This document shows positions 19,373 through 28,827 of a stretch of 64,000 nt of DNA, piece by piece. The stretch comes from Bacteroidota bacterium (GTDB lineage: Bacteria; Bacteroidota; Bacteroidia; Bacteroidales; JAAUTT01), in assembly GCA_023429135.1 (NCBI GenBank), contig JAEYWD010000021.1, forward strand, positions 5,120-69,119, written 5' to 3'. The notes under the pieces are model-generated. The model had not been told where the DNA came from. It saw nothing but the letters and a program-made list of their open reading frames with translations, and searched no databases. Position 1 is the first letter of the stretch. Every line of letters begins with the position of its first letter. Position numbers and translations under genes: made by a program.

Positions 19373-21139
19373 CTAATACCCAGGATTTTGCACAAGAACT
19401 CCTGGTTGAAGATCTAATTGAACTTGTGGAATCGGAGCCCACAGTGATTTGTCTGTAATAGTTGCTCCTTTTAAGAATTCTCTGGTTCTAAGATCATCTT
19501 TTTGATATTGAGTCAATACTGTTTTGGCTATACCCCAACGTCTTAAGTCGAAAAAGCGCATTCCTTCCATCGCAAATTCAAGACGCATTTCGAATTGAAC
19601 TGCTTTCATGGCAACATCTTTGTTTGCGAAAGCGGTATAAGGCTGAATATTATAGTTTGCAGCCGGTTTCGTCATGTCGATATCAACATTGAATGGATAG
19701 GCAGTACCAGGTAATTCATAAGTTGTTACTAACCCCATTACTCTGGGACCATTTTTTGCCCTGTTACGGATTTGATTTACAAGATTCAATGCAGTGGTAA
19801 GGTCATTTTCAGCAGCAGCTACTTCTGCTCTCCATAAGAGAACATGACTATATCTGTAGTACCTGAAATTGTTGGTAGTTACACCACCTTGCCAACCTGT
19901 TCCAGGTAAAGCTGCTGATTTTTCTGCTTTCTTAAAAAATGACTTAGGATTGGGTAAATAAGGACCACCATTTGATTGCAAGCGAATCCAGTCGTTGCCT
20001 CTGTTTACACCCCAATCCATATATGGAATTCCCCTACGGCTAACAGTAAAATCCAAACGTGGGTCAACCACATCTGTGAAAGGAACAAAAGTAGCTGAGG
20101 AAGCGACTCCCATATCATTCTTTAAATCTGTTTGATTATAGGTGTCGAGTAAAGGTAATCCGTTTGCATCGACCTTAAATGCATTTACTAAATCTTGAGA
20201 AGGCTGGAAAAATCCACAGCAGGTTCCAATATCACTACCCTGAGGTGCATTTAATCCAATTCCAATGTCGGCTGAGCCACCATCAGTTGAACCATTGTTG
20301 ATAGCACGTTGAATTTCGAAAATTGATTCTGCATTATTTCTATGAGCAATATCAAAGTTATCAAAGAAATTCGGCACCAACGAAAATTTATCACTGGAAA
20401 TTATACCATCAAGTAAGGGTTTAGCTGCAGTATAATTCAATGTTTGCAAATGAGCCCTGGCAAGAACAGCCATTGCTGCATATTTGGTCGGACGGCCTGG
20501 TTGAGCCTGTTTTGCTACATCAGGCAAAGTATTCATGGCAAAAGTAAGATCTTCAACAATAGCAGGCATAGCATCCACATTGTTTGGGACTTTGGTTGGA
20601 TCAGGAGTATCTTCTTTGATAATGGCTATGTTTTTAAATACCAGCCAAGCTTCAAAATTAAACCAAGCTCTTAAAAATCGTGTTTCAGCTTCGAATTGTT
20701 TTGCTTGTTCCGCAGTTATTTTAGAAGATGCGGCCTTTAATACTTTGAGGACACCATTACAACGGGTTACACCTTTCAAGTACCATTTCCATTTATCAGC
20801 AGCGTAACCGTTAGTTGTCTGTATTCCCCATTTTTCGATTTCATTGATGGGAACCTGGTCAGTTTCGGTAGATCCTTTATAAGCATCCCCACCGGCAATA
20901 GCACCAAAGGTCCAGTTGGTCACAGAAGCTCCCCATGTAATATCCCAATTTTCGTAAGTATCTCCTTTTCCACCAACCATTGCATAGGCACCCATTAAGA
21001 GAGCATCGATACCTTTGGCATCATAAAACTGTTCTTCGAACGCTGATCCCATCGGAGCTTTGTTTAGAAAATCCTCTGAACACGACAAAATAAATGTCAA
21101 TATCAGAGATAAGCTAATTATATATTTTGCTTTTTTCAT
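19373..21139 (-). CDS. SusD/RagB-family nutrient-binding lipoprotein
   Basis: Outer-membrane surface lipoprotein that caps its SusC partner and binds the imported glycan or peptide. I chose the ATG at 21137-21139, giving 588 residues beginning MKKAKYIISLSLIL with lipobox ILSC (C20); an upstream ATG would add eight polar residues before the signal. Family features: AFEEQFYDAKGIDALLMGAY near the N-terminus, TPR-like helices (RFLRAWFNFEAW, AAMAVLARAHLQ), and the C-terminal RLEFAMEGMRFFDLRRWG motif. It ends the operon sigma-fecR-fecR-susC-susD; the susC stop is 28 bases upstream. No glycoside hydrolase or peptidase follows, so the substrate cannot be inferred. Confidence 0.93.
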   Translation of the reverse strand: MKKAKYIISLSLILTFILSCSEDFLNKAPMGSAFEEQFYDAKGIDALLMGAYAMVGGKGDTYENWDITWGASVTNWTFGAIAGGDAYKGSTETDQVPINEIEKWGIQTTNGYAADKWKWYLKGVTRCNGVLKVLKAASSKITAEQAKQFEAETRFLRAWFNFEAWLVFKNIAIIKEDTPDPTKVPNNVDAMPAIVEDLTFAMNTLPDVAKQAQPGRPTKYAAMAVLARAHLQTLNYTAAKPLLDGIISSDKFSLVPNFFDNFDIAHRNNAESIFEIQRAINNGSTDGGSADIGIGLNAPQGSDIGTCCGFFQPSQDLVNAFKVDANGLPLLDTYNQTDLKNDMGVASSATFVPFTDVVDPRLDFTVSRRGIPYMDWGVNRGNDWIRLQSNGGPYLPNPKSFFKKAEKSAALPGTGWQGGVTTNNFRYYRYSHVLLWRAEVAAAENDLTTALNLVNQIRNRAKNGPRVMGLVTTYELPGTAYPFNVDIDMTKPAANYNIQPYTAFANKDVAMKAVQFEMRLEFAMEGMRFFDLRRWGIAKTVLTQYQKDDLRTREFLKGATITDKSLWAPIPQVQLDLQPGVLVQNPGY

Positions 21140-21167
21140 AACTGTTATTTTAAAATTTTTCAAAATA

Positions 21168-24100
21168 TTACAATGTAAGTCTTAATCCGAGCATAAAAGA
21201 ACGAGACGTAGGTACAGAACCTCTATCTAGTCCCAAAGTCCTGGGATTTGCAGAATAATATTCAGGATCAAGTCCGGAGTATTTAGTCATCGTAAACAAA
21301 TTGGTTATCTGCAAATAAACATTCAGATTGCTAACTTTAATTGCGTTAAGCATTGATTTTGGCAAATTATAGCCAACCTGCAGATTTTTCAATCTTAAGA
21401 AAGAACCATCTTCAACAAAGGCCGATGAATTTTGTTGCGACACTGAGTTTATGTCATACATTGGTAATGTTGCGTCAGCATTATTTTCCAAATATGGACT
21501 TCCCCATGATTTGTAAAGAGCATCTTTACTTAAGCCACCATCAAACTGACCATAATCGATCCATCTTCTCACATAATTGATCATTTTATTGCCATAACTT
21601 CCATAAAATACCATGTTAAGATCAAAATTAGCATAAGAAAGATTAACATTCAAACCGCCTGTGAGTTTTGGATGAGGACTACCAATAAAGGTTCTGTCAT
21701 CTGAAGTAATTTTACCATCATTATTTACATCTCTGAATTTATAATGACCGGGTTTGTTATAGCCTGTTTCCAATATGTTTTCGGGGTATGCATTTGCTTC
21801 AGCAGCCGTTTGGAAAATGCCATCCACTACATAACCATAGAATTCTGGAAAAGCATGTCCAATTGCGGCCCGTGAATAGTCGACCTGGCGTTCACTTGCT
21901 GTAGTTAGGAATTCCTTCTCATTATCGGTAAGTTTGGTAACCTCATTTTTGTAATGCGATAAAGTTGCACTAACATTGTATTTGAATTTGCTATCCTTAG
22001 CAGCATTTGAGTAACCCAGTTCAATATCAAAACCGGTATTCTCCATATCCCCAATATTTATGAAAGGTTGATTGGCAACACCTGATACCTGAGGTTTGTT
22101 AGGCTGATAAAGCATGTCAGTTGTTTTTCTTTTCCATAAATCAATTCTAAATGACAACGCGTTATCTAAGAAACGGCTATCAAGACCAATGTTAAAAGCG
22201 TTAGTTTTTTCCCATGTAACATCTTCGTTACCATATTGTTGTGGTTGAAAGCCTGCTGCCAAACCGCTTGTAGATCCGTCAATCGGATAACTTGATTGTA
22301 TCTTATTATAAGAAAAGGTTGTAAAGCTATTGTAATCCCCAATACGGTCATTACCTGATTTTCCCCAACCTCCAAGTATTTTTAAGAAGTTTACTACATT
22401 TTTGGCTCCCGCCATAAAGTTTTCTTCAGAAACTACCCAACCTGCTGAAATAGCCGGAAATACACCGTAACGAGAATTTTTGGAAAAACGGGACGAACCG
22501 TCGCGACGTACTACCATTTCTAAAAGATATTTATCGCCTAAAGAGTAGTTTACCCGTCCAAATTGAGAGAAGAGAGACCATTCTGAAGCGTAGCCGCTAT
22601 TAGTTATACTAGCTTCACCTGAATTTAACTGCATATATTCAAAACTGTTAAGGAAAAAGGTGGATCTCCCAGCCCTTGCTTCAGTATAGGTACTGGAAAT
22701 AGCTTCAGTCCCAGCTAACAGACTTAACCGATGAATTCCAAAAGCTTTTTCATATGCTAAGGTGTTTACCCAGTTCCATTGTAAATTGTTAAAGGTGTTT
22801 ATGGCCAAAGCGTCATTTGAACGGGATTCCGCAAATTCAGGGTTAGCCAGAGTAGTATATTTTTGGTTTGTTTGACCATAGTCAAATCCAAAAAGTGATT
22901 TAAAAGTTAAGCCTTTAATTAATTTTGCTTCAGCATAAAAATTACCCATTGCGCGTGAATACTTGTCATAATTGTTTTTATTACGAGTTAGCATCGCCAC
23001 GGGATTCTCTGCATTACCAAATCCTGAACCGGATTTTGTGCCGGCAAAAAATCCTTGAATGTCGTAAACCGGTATAATAGGTTGTATACGATAAGCCTGC
23101 GAAATAGGGGCTCCTTCACCATCATTACCCATATCACCAACTTTGTTAGTAAAAGTAGCGCTCAGAGATTGCCCTACTTTCAACCAATTGGTAACATTGG
23201 CATCTGCATTTGAACGGAATGAGTACCTTTTAAAATTGGTGTGAATCAAAATACCCTGAATATCCGCATATCCGGCTGAGAAAGCATAAGTAGCCTTTTG
23301 GCCACCTCCTGAAATTGAAAGGTCATATTCCTGTGTTTTGCCGGTTTGATAAATTTCGTCATACCAATTGGTCCCAGCTTTATTGGCCTTAGTAATCTTA
23401 TTTGTTACAAAATTATAAGAAGCAGGGTCAGTTCCGGGATCACCTTCAAATGCACCAACCGGTGTAAGGTAGTCGGGTAGTATAGGTTTATTATTAGAAT
23501 CTGGTTTGTAAAGAGCATTAGGCCTTGCTGCACCTTTGTTGTCTGCTCTTAGCCATACTGATTCTGCATACTCCTGTGCATTCAACATGTCATATTGGTT
23601 AATGGCTTGGGAAGCACCTACTCTTGTAGAGAAAGTAATATTTGGTTTGTCATTCGCTTTTCCTCTTTTAGTAGTAACCAAGATAACACCGTTTGCACCA
23701 CGTGTTCCGTAAATAGCAGATGATGTGGCGTCTTTAAGAACTGAAATAGATTCAATGTCGTTTGGATTAAGAGAAGAACCTGGGTCTGAAGGAACACCGT
23801 CAATCACGTATAATGGTTTACTGTCATTGATTGTACCCATCCCACGAACACGTACAAATGCATCTCCACCAGGAGTGTTTGAATTAGTAACTGATACACC
23901 TGCAACTTGGCCCTGCATACGCCCAAGGGCTGATGAAGCTGTTGAGATATTTAAATCCTCTGACTTCATTGTTGAAACGGCACCTGTTAATTCACCTCTT
24001 AAGCGGGTACCATAACCAACAACAACAATTTCCTGCAACTCCTGAGTTTCTTCAACTAATGTTACATTAATGCTCTTTTGGCCTGCAAGAGCAACTTCCT

Positions 24101-24746
24101 GAGTCTGGAAACCCACAAACGACAATATAAGCGTTGCATTGGGATCGGGAACGTTTAATGTAAATGAACCGTTAATGTCGGTTGTAGTACCAATGGTTGT
24201 ACCTTTAACCACAACGTTAACACCGGGAAGCGGCTGACCATCCGCCGACGATATGATTTGTCCGGTAACAGAAACCTGCTGGAGCAACACGTTTCTGAGA
24301 GGGCTGATGGCTTCCATGTCGATTACTTCACGATTCAAAACTGCTTCGTGGGTAATAGCAGGTAAGCGGTAAATTAAATTTCTTTTTCCAGTAAGAACAA
24401 TGTGATTGTCAACTGAAGTATAGCGGATTTCGGAGTCTGCCATTAATTGATCAAGCACTTCTACCAGGGCGCAGTCTTTGACATTGATATCAACTTTTTT
24501 GTTAACATCAATTTTCGAATCGCTATAAACAAAGGTGTAGTCACTCTGTTTTTCGATTTCCTTCAAAGCTTGTTTGAGGGACACATTTTTTAGCGTTAAG
24601 CTAATTTTGGCTGATTGAGATAAGCCAGTGGCGTATACCTGCATTAAGGATACCGCCATAAGAACTAAAGTAAGCCTCATAATTAAACATACTTTACTGC
24701 ACTTGTTCCGTTTCGCGGAAAAGTTGCTTTTAAACTTTTTTTTCAT
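21168..24746 (-). CDS. SusC/RagA TonB-dependent transporter with STN signalling domain
   Basis: Outer-membrane TonB-dependent importer that also signals to an anti-sigma factor. Of 1192 residues: signal region 1-44 (a second possible start is M23), STN domain about 46-120 (VSLKQALKEIEKQSDYTFVY), carboxypeptidase-like domain about 153-230 (VTGQIISSADGQPLPGVNVV), a linker with LQEIVVVGYG, plug (YVIDGVPSDPG, then SVLKDATSSAIYGTRGANGV), and a barrel ending in MLGLRLTL with a terminal hydrophobic residue. The STN domain predicts that ligand binding is transmitted to a FecR protein; two fecR genes and an ECF sigma gene lie directly upstream. The 112-base gap after the second fecR contains a hairpin and may hold the sigma-dependent promoter. 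Confidence 0.94.
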   Translation of the reverse strand: MKKKFKSNFSAKRNKCSKVCLIMRLTLVLMAVSLMQVYATGLSQSAKISLTLKNVSLKQALKEIEKQSDYTFVYSDSKIDVNKKVDINVKDCALVEVLDQLMADSEIRYTSVDNHIVLTGKRNLIYRLPAITHEAVLNREVIDMEAISPLRNVLLQQVSVTGQIISSADGQPLPGVNVVVKGTTIGTTTDINGSFTLNVPDPNATLILSFVGFQTQEVALAGQKSINVTLVEETQELQEIVVVGYGTRLRGELTGAVSTMKSEDLNISTASSALGRMQGQVAGVSVTNSNTPGGDAFVRVRGMGTINDSKPLYVIDGVPSDPGSSLNPNDIESISVLKDATSSAIYGTRGANGVILVTTKRGKANDKPNITFSTRVGASQAINQYDMLNAQEYAESVWLRADNKGAARPNALYKPDSNNKPILPDYLTPVGAFEGDPGTDPASYNFVTNKITKANKAGTNWYDEIYQTGKTQEYDLSISGGGQKATYAFSAGYADIQGILIHTNFKRYSFRSNADANVTNWLKVGQSLSATFTNKVGDMGNDGEGAPISQAYRIQPIIPVYDIQGFFAGTKSGSGFGNAENPVAMLTRNKNNYDKYSRAMGNFYAEAKLIKGLTFKSLFGFDYGQTNQKYTTLANPEFAESRSNDALAINTFNNLQWNWVNTLAYEKAFGIHRLSLLAGTEAISSTYTEARAGRSTFFLNSFEYMQLNSGEASITNSGYASEWSLFSQFGRVNYSLGDKYLLEMVVRRDGSSRFSKNSRYGVFPAISAGWVVSEENFMAGAKNVVNFLKILGGWGKSGNDRIGDYNSFTTFSYNKIQSSYPIDGSTSGLAAGFQPQQYGNEDVTWEKTNAFNIGLDSRFLDNALSFRIDLWKRKTTDMLYQPNKPQVSGVANQPFINIGDMENTGFDIELGYSNAAKDSKFKYNVSATLSHYKNEVTKLTDNEKEFLTTASERQVDYSRAAIGHAFPEFYGYVVDGIFQTAAEANAYPENILETGYNKPGHYKFRDVNNDGKITSDDRTFIGSPHPKLTGGLNVNLSYANFDLNMVFYGSYGNKMINYVRRWIDYGQFDGGLSKDALYKSWGSPYLENNADATLPMYDINSVSQQNSSAFVEDGSFLRLKNLQVGYNLPKSMLNAIKVSNLNVYLQITNLFTMTKYSGLDPEYYSANPRTLGLDRGSVPTSRSFMLGLRLTL

Positions 24747-24826
24747 ACATTTGCATTAGTTAGTTAAACATAAAGTATTTACAAAAGCATTGTGCGGCCA
24801 AACACTTTGCTTATGTATATTTTTGT

Positions 24827-24860
24827 ATCGGGAGATGTGCCAGCATATCCCGATTTTTTT
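24827..24860 (+). other. Hairpin between fecR and susC with its U-run on the antisense strand
   Basis: Arms ATCGGGA (24827-24833) and TCCCGAT (24848-24854) are followed on the plus strand by a run of Ts that overlaps the fecR stop codon. The genes here are all on the minus strand, where the hairpin lacks a U-run, so it would terminate antisense rather than sense transcription. In the sense mRNA it lies between fecR and susC and may affect RNA stability. Confidence 0.5.
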
Positions 24861-25911
24861 ATTCCGTTATTTCATTGTTTTCATCATCATCATTATTGGG
24901 TTCATATATTCTTTTGTGAGTACCATCAAGATCTTCCACTTTAAATGTAATTCCCGATGTGTATTGTAGCAGTTTAATAACCTCTTCAATGTTTTCATCT
25001 TTCACAGTTAATGTGTATCTATCTTCGATATGTCTGGTTTTGCCTACAACTTCAACCTGAACACCATACCATCTCTGAAGTTTAGCCAAAACGCCATCGA
25101 TTGATTCATTGTCGAAGACCAGTTTACCATTTTTCCAGGAGGTACTTTTGTCAACATTAACTGTTTCAACTTTTATCTGCTCTGCCGAAATAGAGAAAAT
25201 AGCTTTCTGCTGGGGTTTAACCAAAACAGGCGGCGCTTTGTTTTCTTTATCCGTATTATTTTCTATACTTACCAGACCGGTAACCAGGGTGGTTTCGATT
25301 GTTTTGTCGCCCGGATAGGATTTAACGTTGAAAACAGTGCCTAAAACCTTAATGTCAAGTTTGTAGGTCTTTACAATAAAAGGCCGGGTTGCATCTTTTA
25401 CAACACTGAAATAGGCTTCTCCGCAAAGAAAAACTTCACGAACAGGTTGATTGAATTTTTTGCGGTACTTAATTTTGGTATCGGCATTTAACCAAACTCT
25501 GGAACCATCGGGCAAGGTGAACTCTTTTCGTTGTCCTTTTTCCGATACTACTTCAGTATATGGATTTAGACCAGAGTTGTTTAAAATAAGAAATCCGAAA
25601 ATTCCCAACGAAATAAACATTAGAATTGATGCAGCAATAGCAAAATTACTTCTGCGCCATTTTCTTTCTGAAGTATAATGGTCAATGCTGTATATCTGCT
25701 TATCCGGAATGTTGGCTTTAGTTTTAATTACATCAAACATTTTATTTGTATCAGGAGCGTTTTCTTTCGATTTGATATCCGAGAAACGATCCCAAACTTC
25801 TGCCATCTTTCCGTTTATCTCCGAGTTGTTCAGCAGTTCTGCCTCTTCTTCCCCGGATGTAAAGCCGTAAAGATATTTTTTTACAAAAGTTATGTTGAAA
25901 TAAAATGCCAT
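24859..25911 (-). CDS. FecR-family anti-sigma factor (second of a tandem pair)
   Basis: Inner-membrane regulator that holds an ECF sigma factor inactive until its periplasmic domain contacts the STN domain of a SusC-type receptor. The 350 residues have an N-terminal cytoplasmic part (1-88), one membrane helix (about 89-110), the FecR domain (about 118-225, including FTLPDGSRVWLNADTKIKY and GEAYFSVVKD), and a C-terminal DUF4974 domain (about 258-330, NESIDGVLAKLQRWYGVQV). It ends in an acidic NDDDENNE tail. It is closely similar to the FecR at 26085-27056, with near-identical core segments, so the pair arose by tandem duplication. susC follows 112 bases downstream. Confidence 0.93.
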   Translation of the reverse strand: MAFYFNITFVKKYLYGFTSGEEEAELLNNSEINGKMAEVWDRFSDIKSKENAPDTNKMFDVIKTKANIPDKQIYSIDHYTSERKWRRSNFAIAASILMFISLGIFGFLILNNSGLNPYTEVVSEKGQRKEFTLPDGSRVWLNADTKIKYRKKFNQPVREVFLCGEAYFSVVKDATRPFIVKTYKLDIKVLGTVFNVKSYPGDKTIETTLVTGLVSIENNTDKENKAPPVLVKPQQKAIFSISAEQIKVETVNVDKSTSWKNGKLVFDNESIDGVLAKLQRWYGVQVEVVGKTRHIEDRYTLTVKDENIEEVIKLLQYTSGITFKVEDLDGTHKRIYEPNNDDDENNEITE

Positions 25912-26084
25912 AGTTAATTAGTAGAATCTTCTTTATTATGTATACACATAAAAGATGTCTTCCCCTTAAGGCACTTTTAACTTTTTTTACGATTTTTTTG
26001 AAAATAGTTGCAGTTCGCTGATTATCAATCTAATTTTGTTGTGTTTTTTGGCTGCGGTCAATGATCTGTCGACTGTCGTCTTCT

Positions 26085-27056
26085 TTATTGAACCGGTCTA
26101 TATAATTTGGGAGAAGAACCATCCGTGCTGCTTATACTAAACGTTAATGGCGATGTTAATTGCAATAGCCTTATAACTTCTTCGATGTTTTCGTCTTTTA
26201 CCATTAATGTATACCTTTCCTTAAGGGCAGTGGTATCATCTTTCTGTAACTCCAGATTTACTTTTAAACCATACCACCGTTCCAGTTTTCGTAGAACAGA
26301 ACCAATAGATTCATTGTCAAACACCAACTTCCCGTTCTTCCAACAGGTAGTTTTTTCGCAATTTGTTCTTTCTATTTTGATACTATCGTTGTATAGTGAG
26401 AAAATTGCTTTCTGTTTAGGATACAGTATAACTGGTTTTTTGCTGTTTTCGTTTTCTTTCTTCTCAAGGGTAACACATCCTGTAACCAATGTAGTTTCGC
26501 AAGTACGGTCTTCGGGGTACGATTTAACATTGAAAACTGTTCCTAATACCCTTATATTTAATCTGGAAGTTTTAACTATAAAAGGTCTATGGTGATCTTT
26601 AACTACGCTAAAATAGGCCTCCCCGGCTAATTTAATTTCTCTGATGGAGTCGTTGAATTTTTTCCGGTAACTGATTTTTGTATCGGCATTGAGCCATACT
26701 CTTGATCCATCGGGCAGGGTGAGCTCTTTTTTGTGCCCTTTTGCGGAGTATACAGTGATTTCGGGATTGTAAAAATGTTGAAATGTAAAAACACCCAAAG
26801 TAATTAAAACGGCTACTCCGGCTGCAATGCAAAGTTTAATAATGAGTTTGGGTGTTCTTTTTTGAGGAGAGGGAATATTTGCTTTATTAATAATGTTGTC
26901 CAGAAGTTTGTTTGAGTCAGGAATATCTTTATTTTTTATGTCGGTAAAATCATTCCATGCCTCAAAAAGAGCCATGTTAACTTTAGGATTTTCCATGAGT
27001 GCTTTCTCTTCTTCGGGAGAAGTAAAACTATAAAGATATTTTTGTAGTTGAAGCAT
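26085..27056 (-). CDS. FecR-family anti-sigma factor (first of a tandem pair)
   Basis: Inner-membrane anti-sigma regulator, 323 residues: short cytoplasmic N-terminus containing YLYSFTSPEEE, membrane helix about 72-92, FecR domain about 100-205 (LTLPDGSRVWLNADTKISY, GEAYFSVVKD, RVLGTVFNVKSYPEDR), and DUF4974 about 240-315 (NESIGSVLRKLERWYGLKV). It starts 57 bases after the ECF sigma gene, so it is the likely primary partner. Its paralogue follows 173 bases downstream. The N-terminal sigma-contacting regions of the two differ more than the periplasmic domains, which fits divergence in what each one binds. Confidence 0.93.
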   Translation of the reverse strand: MLQLQKYLYSFTSPEEEKALMENPKVNMALFEAWNDFTDIKNKDIPDSNKLLDNIINKANIPSPQKRTPKLIIKLCIAAGVAVLITLGVFTFQHFYNPEITVYSAKGHKKELTLPDGSRVWLNADTKISYRKKFNDSIREIKLAGEAYFSVVKDHHRPFIVKTSRLNIRVLGTVFNVKSYPEDRTCETTLVTGCVTLEKKENENSKKPVILYPKQKAIFSLYNDSIKIERTNCEKTTCWKNGKLVFDNESIGSVLRKLERWYGLKVNLELQKDDTTALKERYTLMVKDENIEEVIRLLQLTSPLTFSISSTDGSSPKLYRPVQ

Positions 27057-27113
27057 ATTACGGAAAAATAAATTCCGGTGCTAACTTAAGAAAAATTGTA
27101 TAAAATACAATTA

Positions 27114-27641
27114 TTATTTTGTTCGATTTTTTAACCACTTTAAAGCCAGGTGGATATGGGCTTCGACGGTTTTCTCGGAAATGTTTAGTTCAGAGGCAAT
27201 TTGAGGGTAGGTGAGACCTTCTTCTCTGCTCTTTTTAAAAATAAGTTTTCGTCGGGGTGGCAAGCTTTCTATTGCTTGCTGAATGTTGGATTCCAGATCG
27301 TTGTAAATAACCGATTCTTCGGTATTGTTTTCGGTTTCGGAACAATATGGTAGTACAAAATCAATAAAAGCCTGATGGCTAATTTTATCGCGGTTTAAGT
27401 TGAAGATGTAATTTTTGGTTATGGTGAATAAATATGAATTAAAAGAAAGTGCTTCATTAAGCTGCTTCCTGTTATTCCAAATGCGAATAAACACTTCCTG
27501 AACTACTTCTTCGGCCTCTTGCTTATTTCGGAGAAACCTGTAAGCAAAGTAATAAACTTTTAAACGGTATCTAAAAAAAAGTTTTTTGAAGGCATCAGGA
27601 TCATCACATTTTATTGCAAGCAATAAATTTCTTTCGTCCAT
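27114..27641 (-). CDS. ECF RNA polymerase sigma factor (FecI-like)
   Basis: Extracytoplasmic-function sigma factor that directs polymerase to the downstream susCD genes when released by FecR. In 175 residues: region 2 about 18-85 (FRYRLKVYYFAYRFLRNKQEAEEVVQEVFIRIWN, with the DPEEVVQE-type helix represented by EAEEVVQEVF) and region 4 about 120-172 (LPPRRKLIFKKSREEGLTYPQIASELNISEKTVEAH as its landmarks SREEGLTY and ISEKTVEAHI). It heads the operon sigma-fecR-fecR-susC-susD. A good promoter lies upstream (27700-27729, minus strand). Confidence 0.94.
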   Translation of the reverse strand: MDERNLLLAIKCDDPDAFKKLFFRYRLKVYYFAYRFLRNKQEAEEVVQEVFIRIWNNRKQLNEALSFNSYLFTITKNYIFNLNRDKISHQAFIDFVLPYCSETENNTEESVIYNDLESNIQQAIESLPPRRKLIFKKSREEGLTYPQIASELNISEKTVEAHIHLALKWLKNRTK

Positions 27642-27699
27642 TCAAGTTTCCGTAATTAGTTTTTCAGTCGTAAAATCTTAGTAGTAGATTTCTTTTTAA

Positions 27700-27729
27700 C
27701 AAATCTATAAAAACTAATGAATAAACAAA
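27700..27729 (-). promoter_or_regulatory. Promoter of the sigma-fecR-fecR-susCD operon
   Basis: On the minus strand: -33 element TTTG (27726-27729), an 18-base spacer and -7 element TAGATTTG (27700-27707), matching TAnnTTTG. The start would be near 27694, about 50 bases before the sigma ATG. It looks like a housekeeping sigma promoter, so basal expression of the sigma gene is likely. Confidence 0.65.
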
Positions 27730-27762
27730 GAATTTTATTGAATGTTTTTTATCATTTTAAAA

Positions 27763-28818
27763 TTATTGAAGATTTGAAATATCTACATCCTTCATTGCGT
27801 TTGCTTTAAGTTGTTTGAAGTCGTATCGGTTCTTATAGACATCGCAGGCAAGGTAGAGCGCCTGACGGAACGAATTTTCTGAAGCAACGTCTTTTCCAAC
27901 CAGTTCGTAAGCTGTTCCATGTGCAGGAGAAGTGCGTACGATTGGTAAACCGGCGGTAAAATTCACACCATCTTCAAAAACAAGCGATTTGAAAGGAGTA
28001 AGTCCCTGATCGTGGTACATTGCCAGAACGGCATCGAATTTTGTAAAGCTGTCCGATCCAAAGAATCCATCAGCAGGAAAAGGTCCGAATGCAAGAATTC
28101 CCTGTTCTTTTGCTTTTTCGATTGCAGGAATAATAGTATCAATCTCTTCGCGACCAATAAGACCCTCGTCACCAGCATGAGGATTTAATGCAAGAACAGC
28201 GATCCGGGGCTTTCTTACAGCAAAATCCAGCATAAGCGACTGATTCAGTAATTTCAGTTTGGATATGATATTTTCAACAGTAATGAGCGACGGTACCTGC
28301 GAAATAGGAACGTGTCCCGTAACAATAGCTACTTTGACAAGTTCACTTACCATAATCATCAATACTTCTTTTGCACCGAACTGTTCTTTCAAAAATTCGG
28401 TATGACCTGCAAATGAGAAAGATTCGGACTGAATGTTGCTTTTGTTGATGGGGCCGGTTACCAACACGTCTATTTTGTTGCTTTTAAGGTCTGCAATTGC
28501 AGCCTGCAGGCTTATTAACGAGGCTTCGCCGGCTTGTGGGGTGGATTTGCCAAGTTCAACACGAACATTATCATCAAGACAATTAATTATATTGGCCTTA
28601 CGGTTATGAGCTTCGTCGGCTGCCCTTACTGAAGTGAGGGAAAGGTTATTCATGTTAAGCGCTTTCCGGTGATAAGCCACAACTTTAGGTGAACCATAAA
28701 TAATAGGTGTACACATTTCGTAAACACGCGAGTCGAGAAGTGTTTTTAAGATTACTTCGTAACTTATTCCATTGATGTCACCTTGGGTAATACCCACACG
28801 TAGCCTATGTTCTTTCAT
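27763..28818 (-). CDS. pdxA: 4-hydroxythreonine-4-phosphate dehydrogenase
   Basis: NAD-dependent enzyme of the DXP-dependent pyridoxal phosphate pathway; it oxidises 4-phosphohydroxy-L-threonine. The 351 residues start with the family hallmark VGITQGDINGISYEVI. Metal-ligand histidines are visible in FAGHTEFL (H139), NPHAGDEG (about H214) and MYHDQGLTPFK (about H270), and the conserved TSPAHGTAYELVGK lies near 295-308. It begins 9 bases after the aminopeptidase stop, so the two are co-transcribed. The other pdx genes are not in the window. Confidence 0.95.
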   Translation of the reverse strand: MKEHRLRVGITQGDINGISYEVILKTLLDSRVYEMCTPIIYGSPKVVAYHRKALNMNNLSLTSVRAADEAHNRKANIINCLDDNVRVELGKSTPQAGEASLISLQAAIADLKSNKIDVLVTGPINKSNIQSESFSFAGHTEFLKEQFGAKEVLMIMVSELVKVAIVTGHVPISQVPSLITVENIISKLKLLNQSLMLDFAVRKPRIAVLALNPHAGDEGLIGREEIDTIIPAIEKAKEQGILAFGPFPADGFFGSDSFTKFDAVLAMYHDQGLTPFKSLVFEDGVNFTAGLPIVRTSPAHGTAYELVGKDVASENSFRQALYLACDVYKNRYDFKQLKANAMKDVDISNLQ

Positions 28819-28827
28819 ATTCTGATT

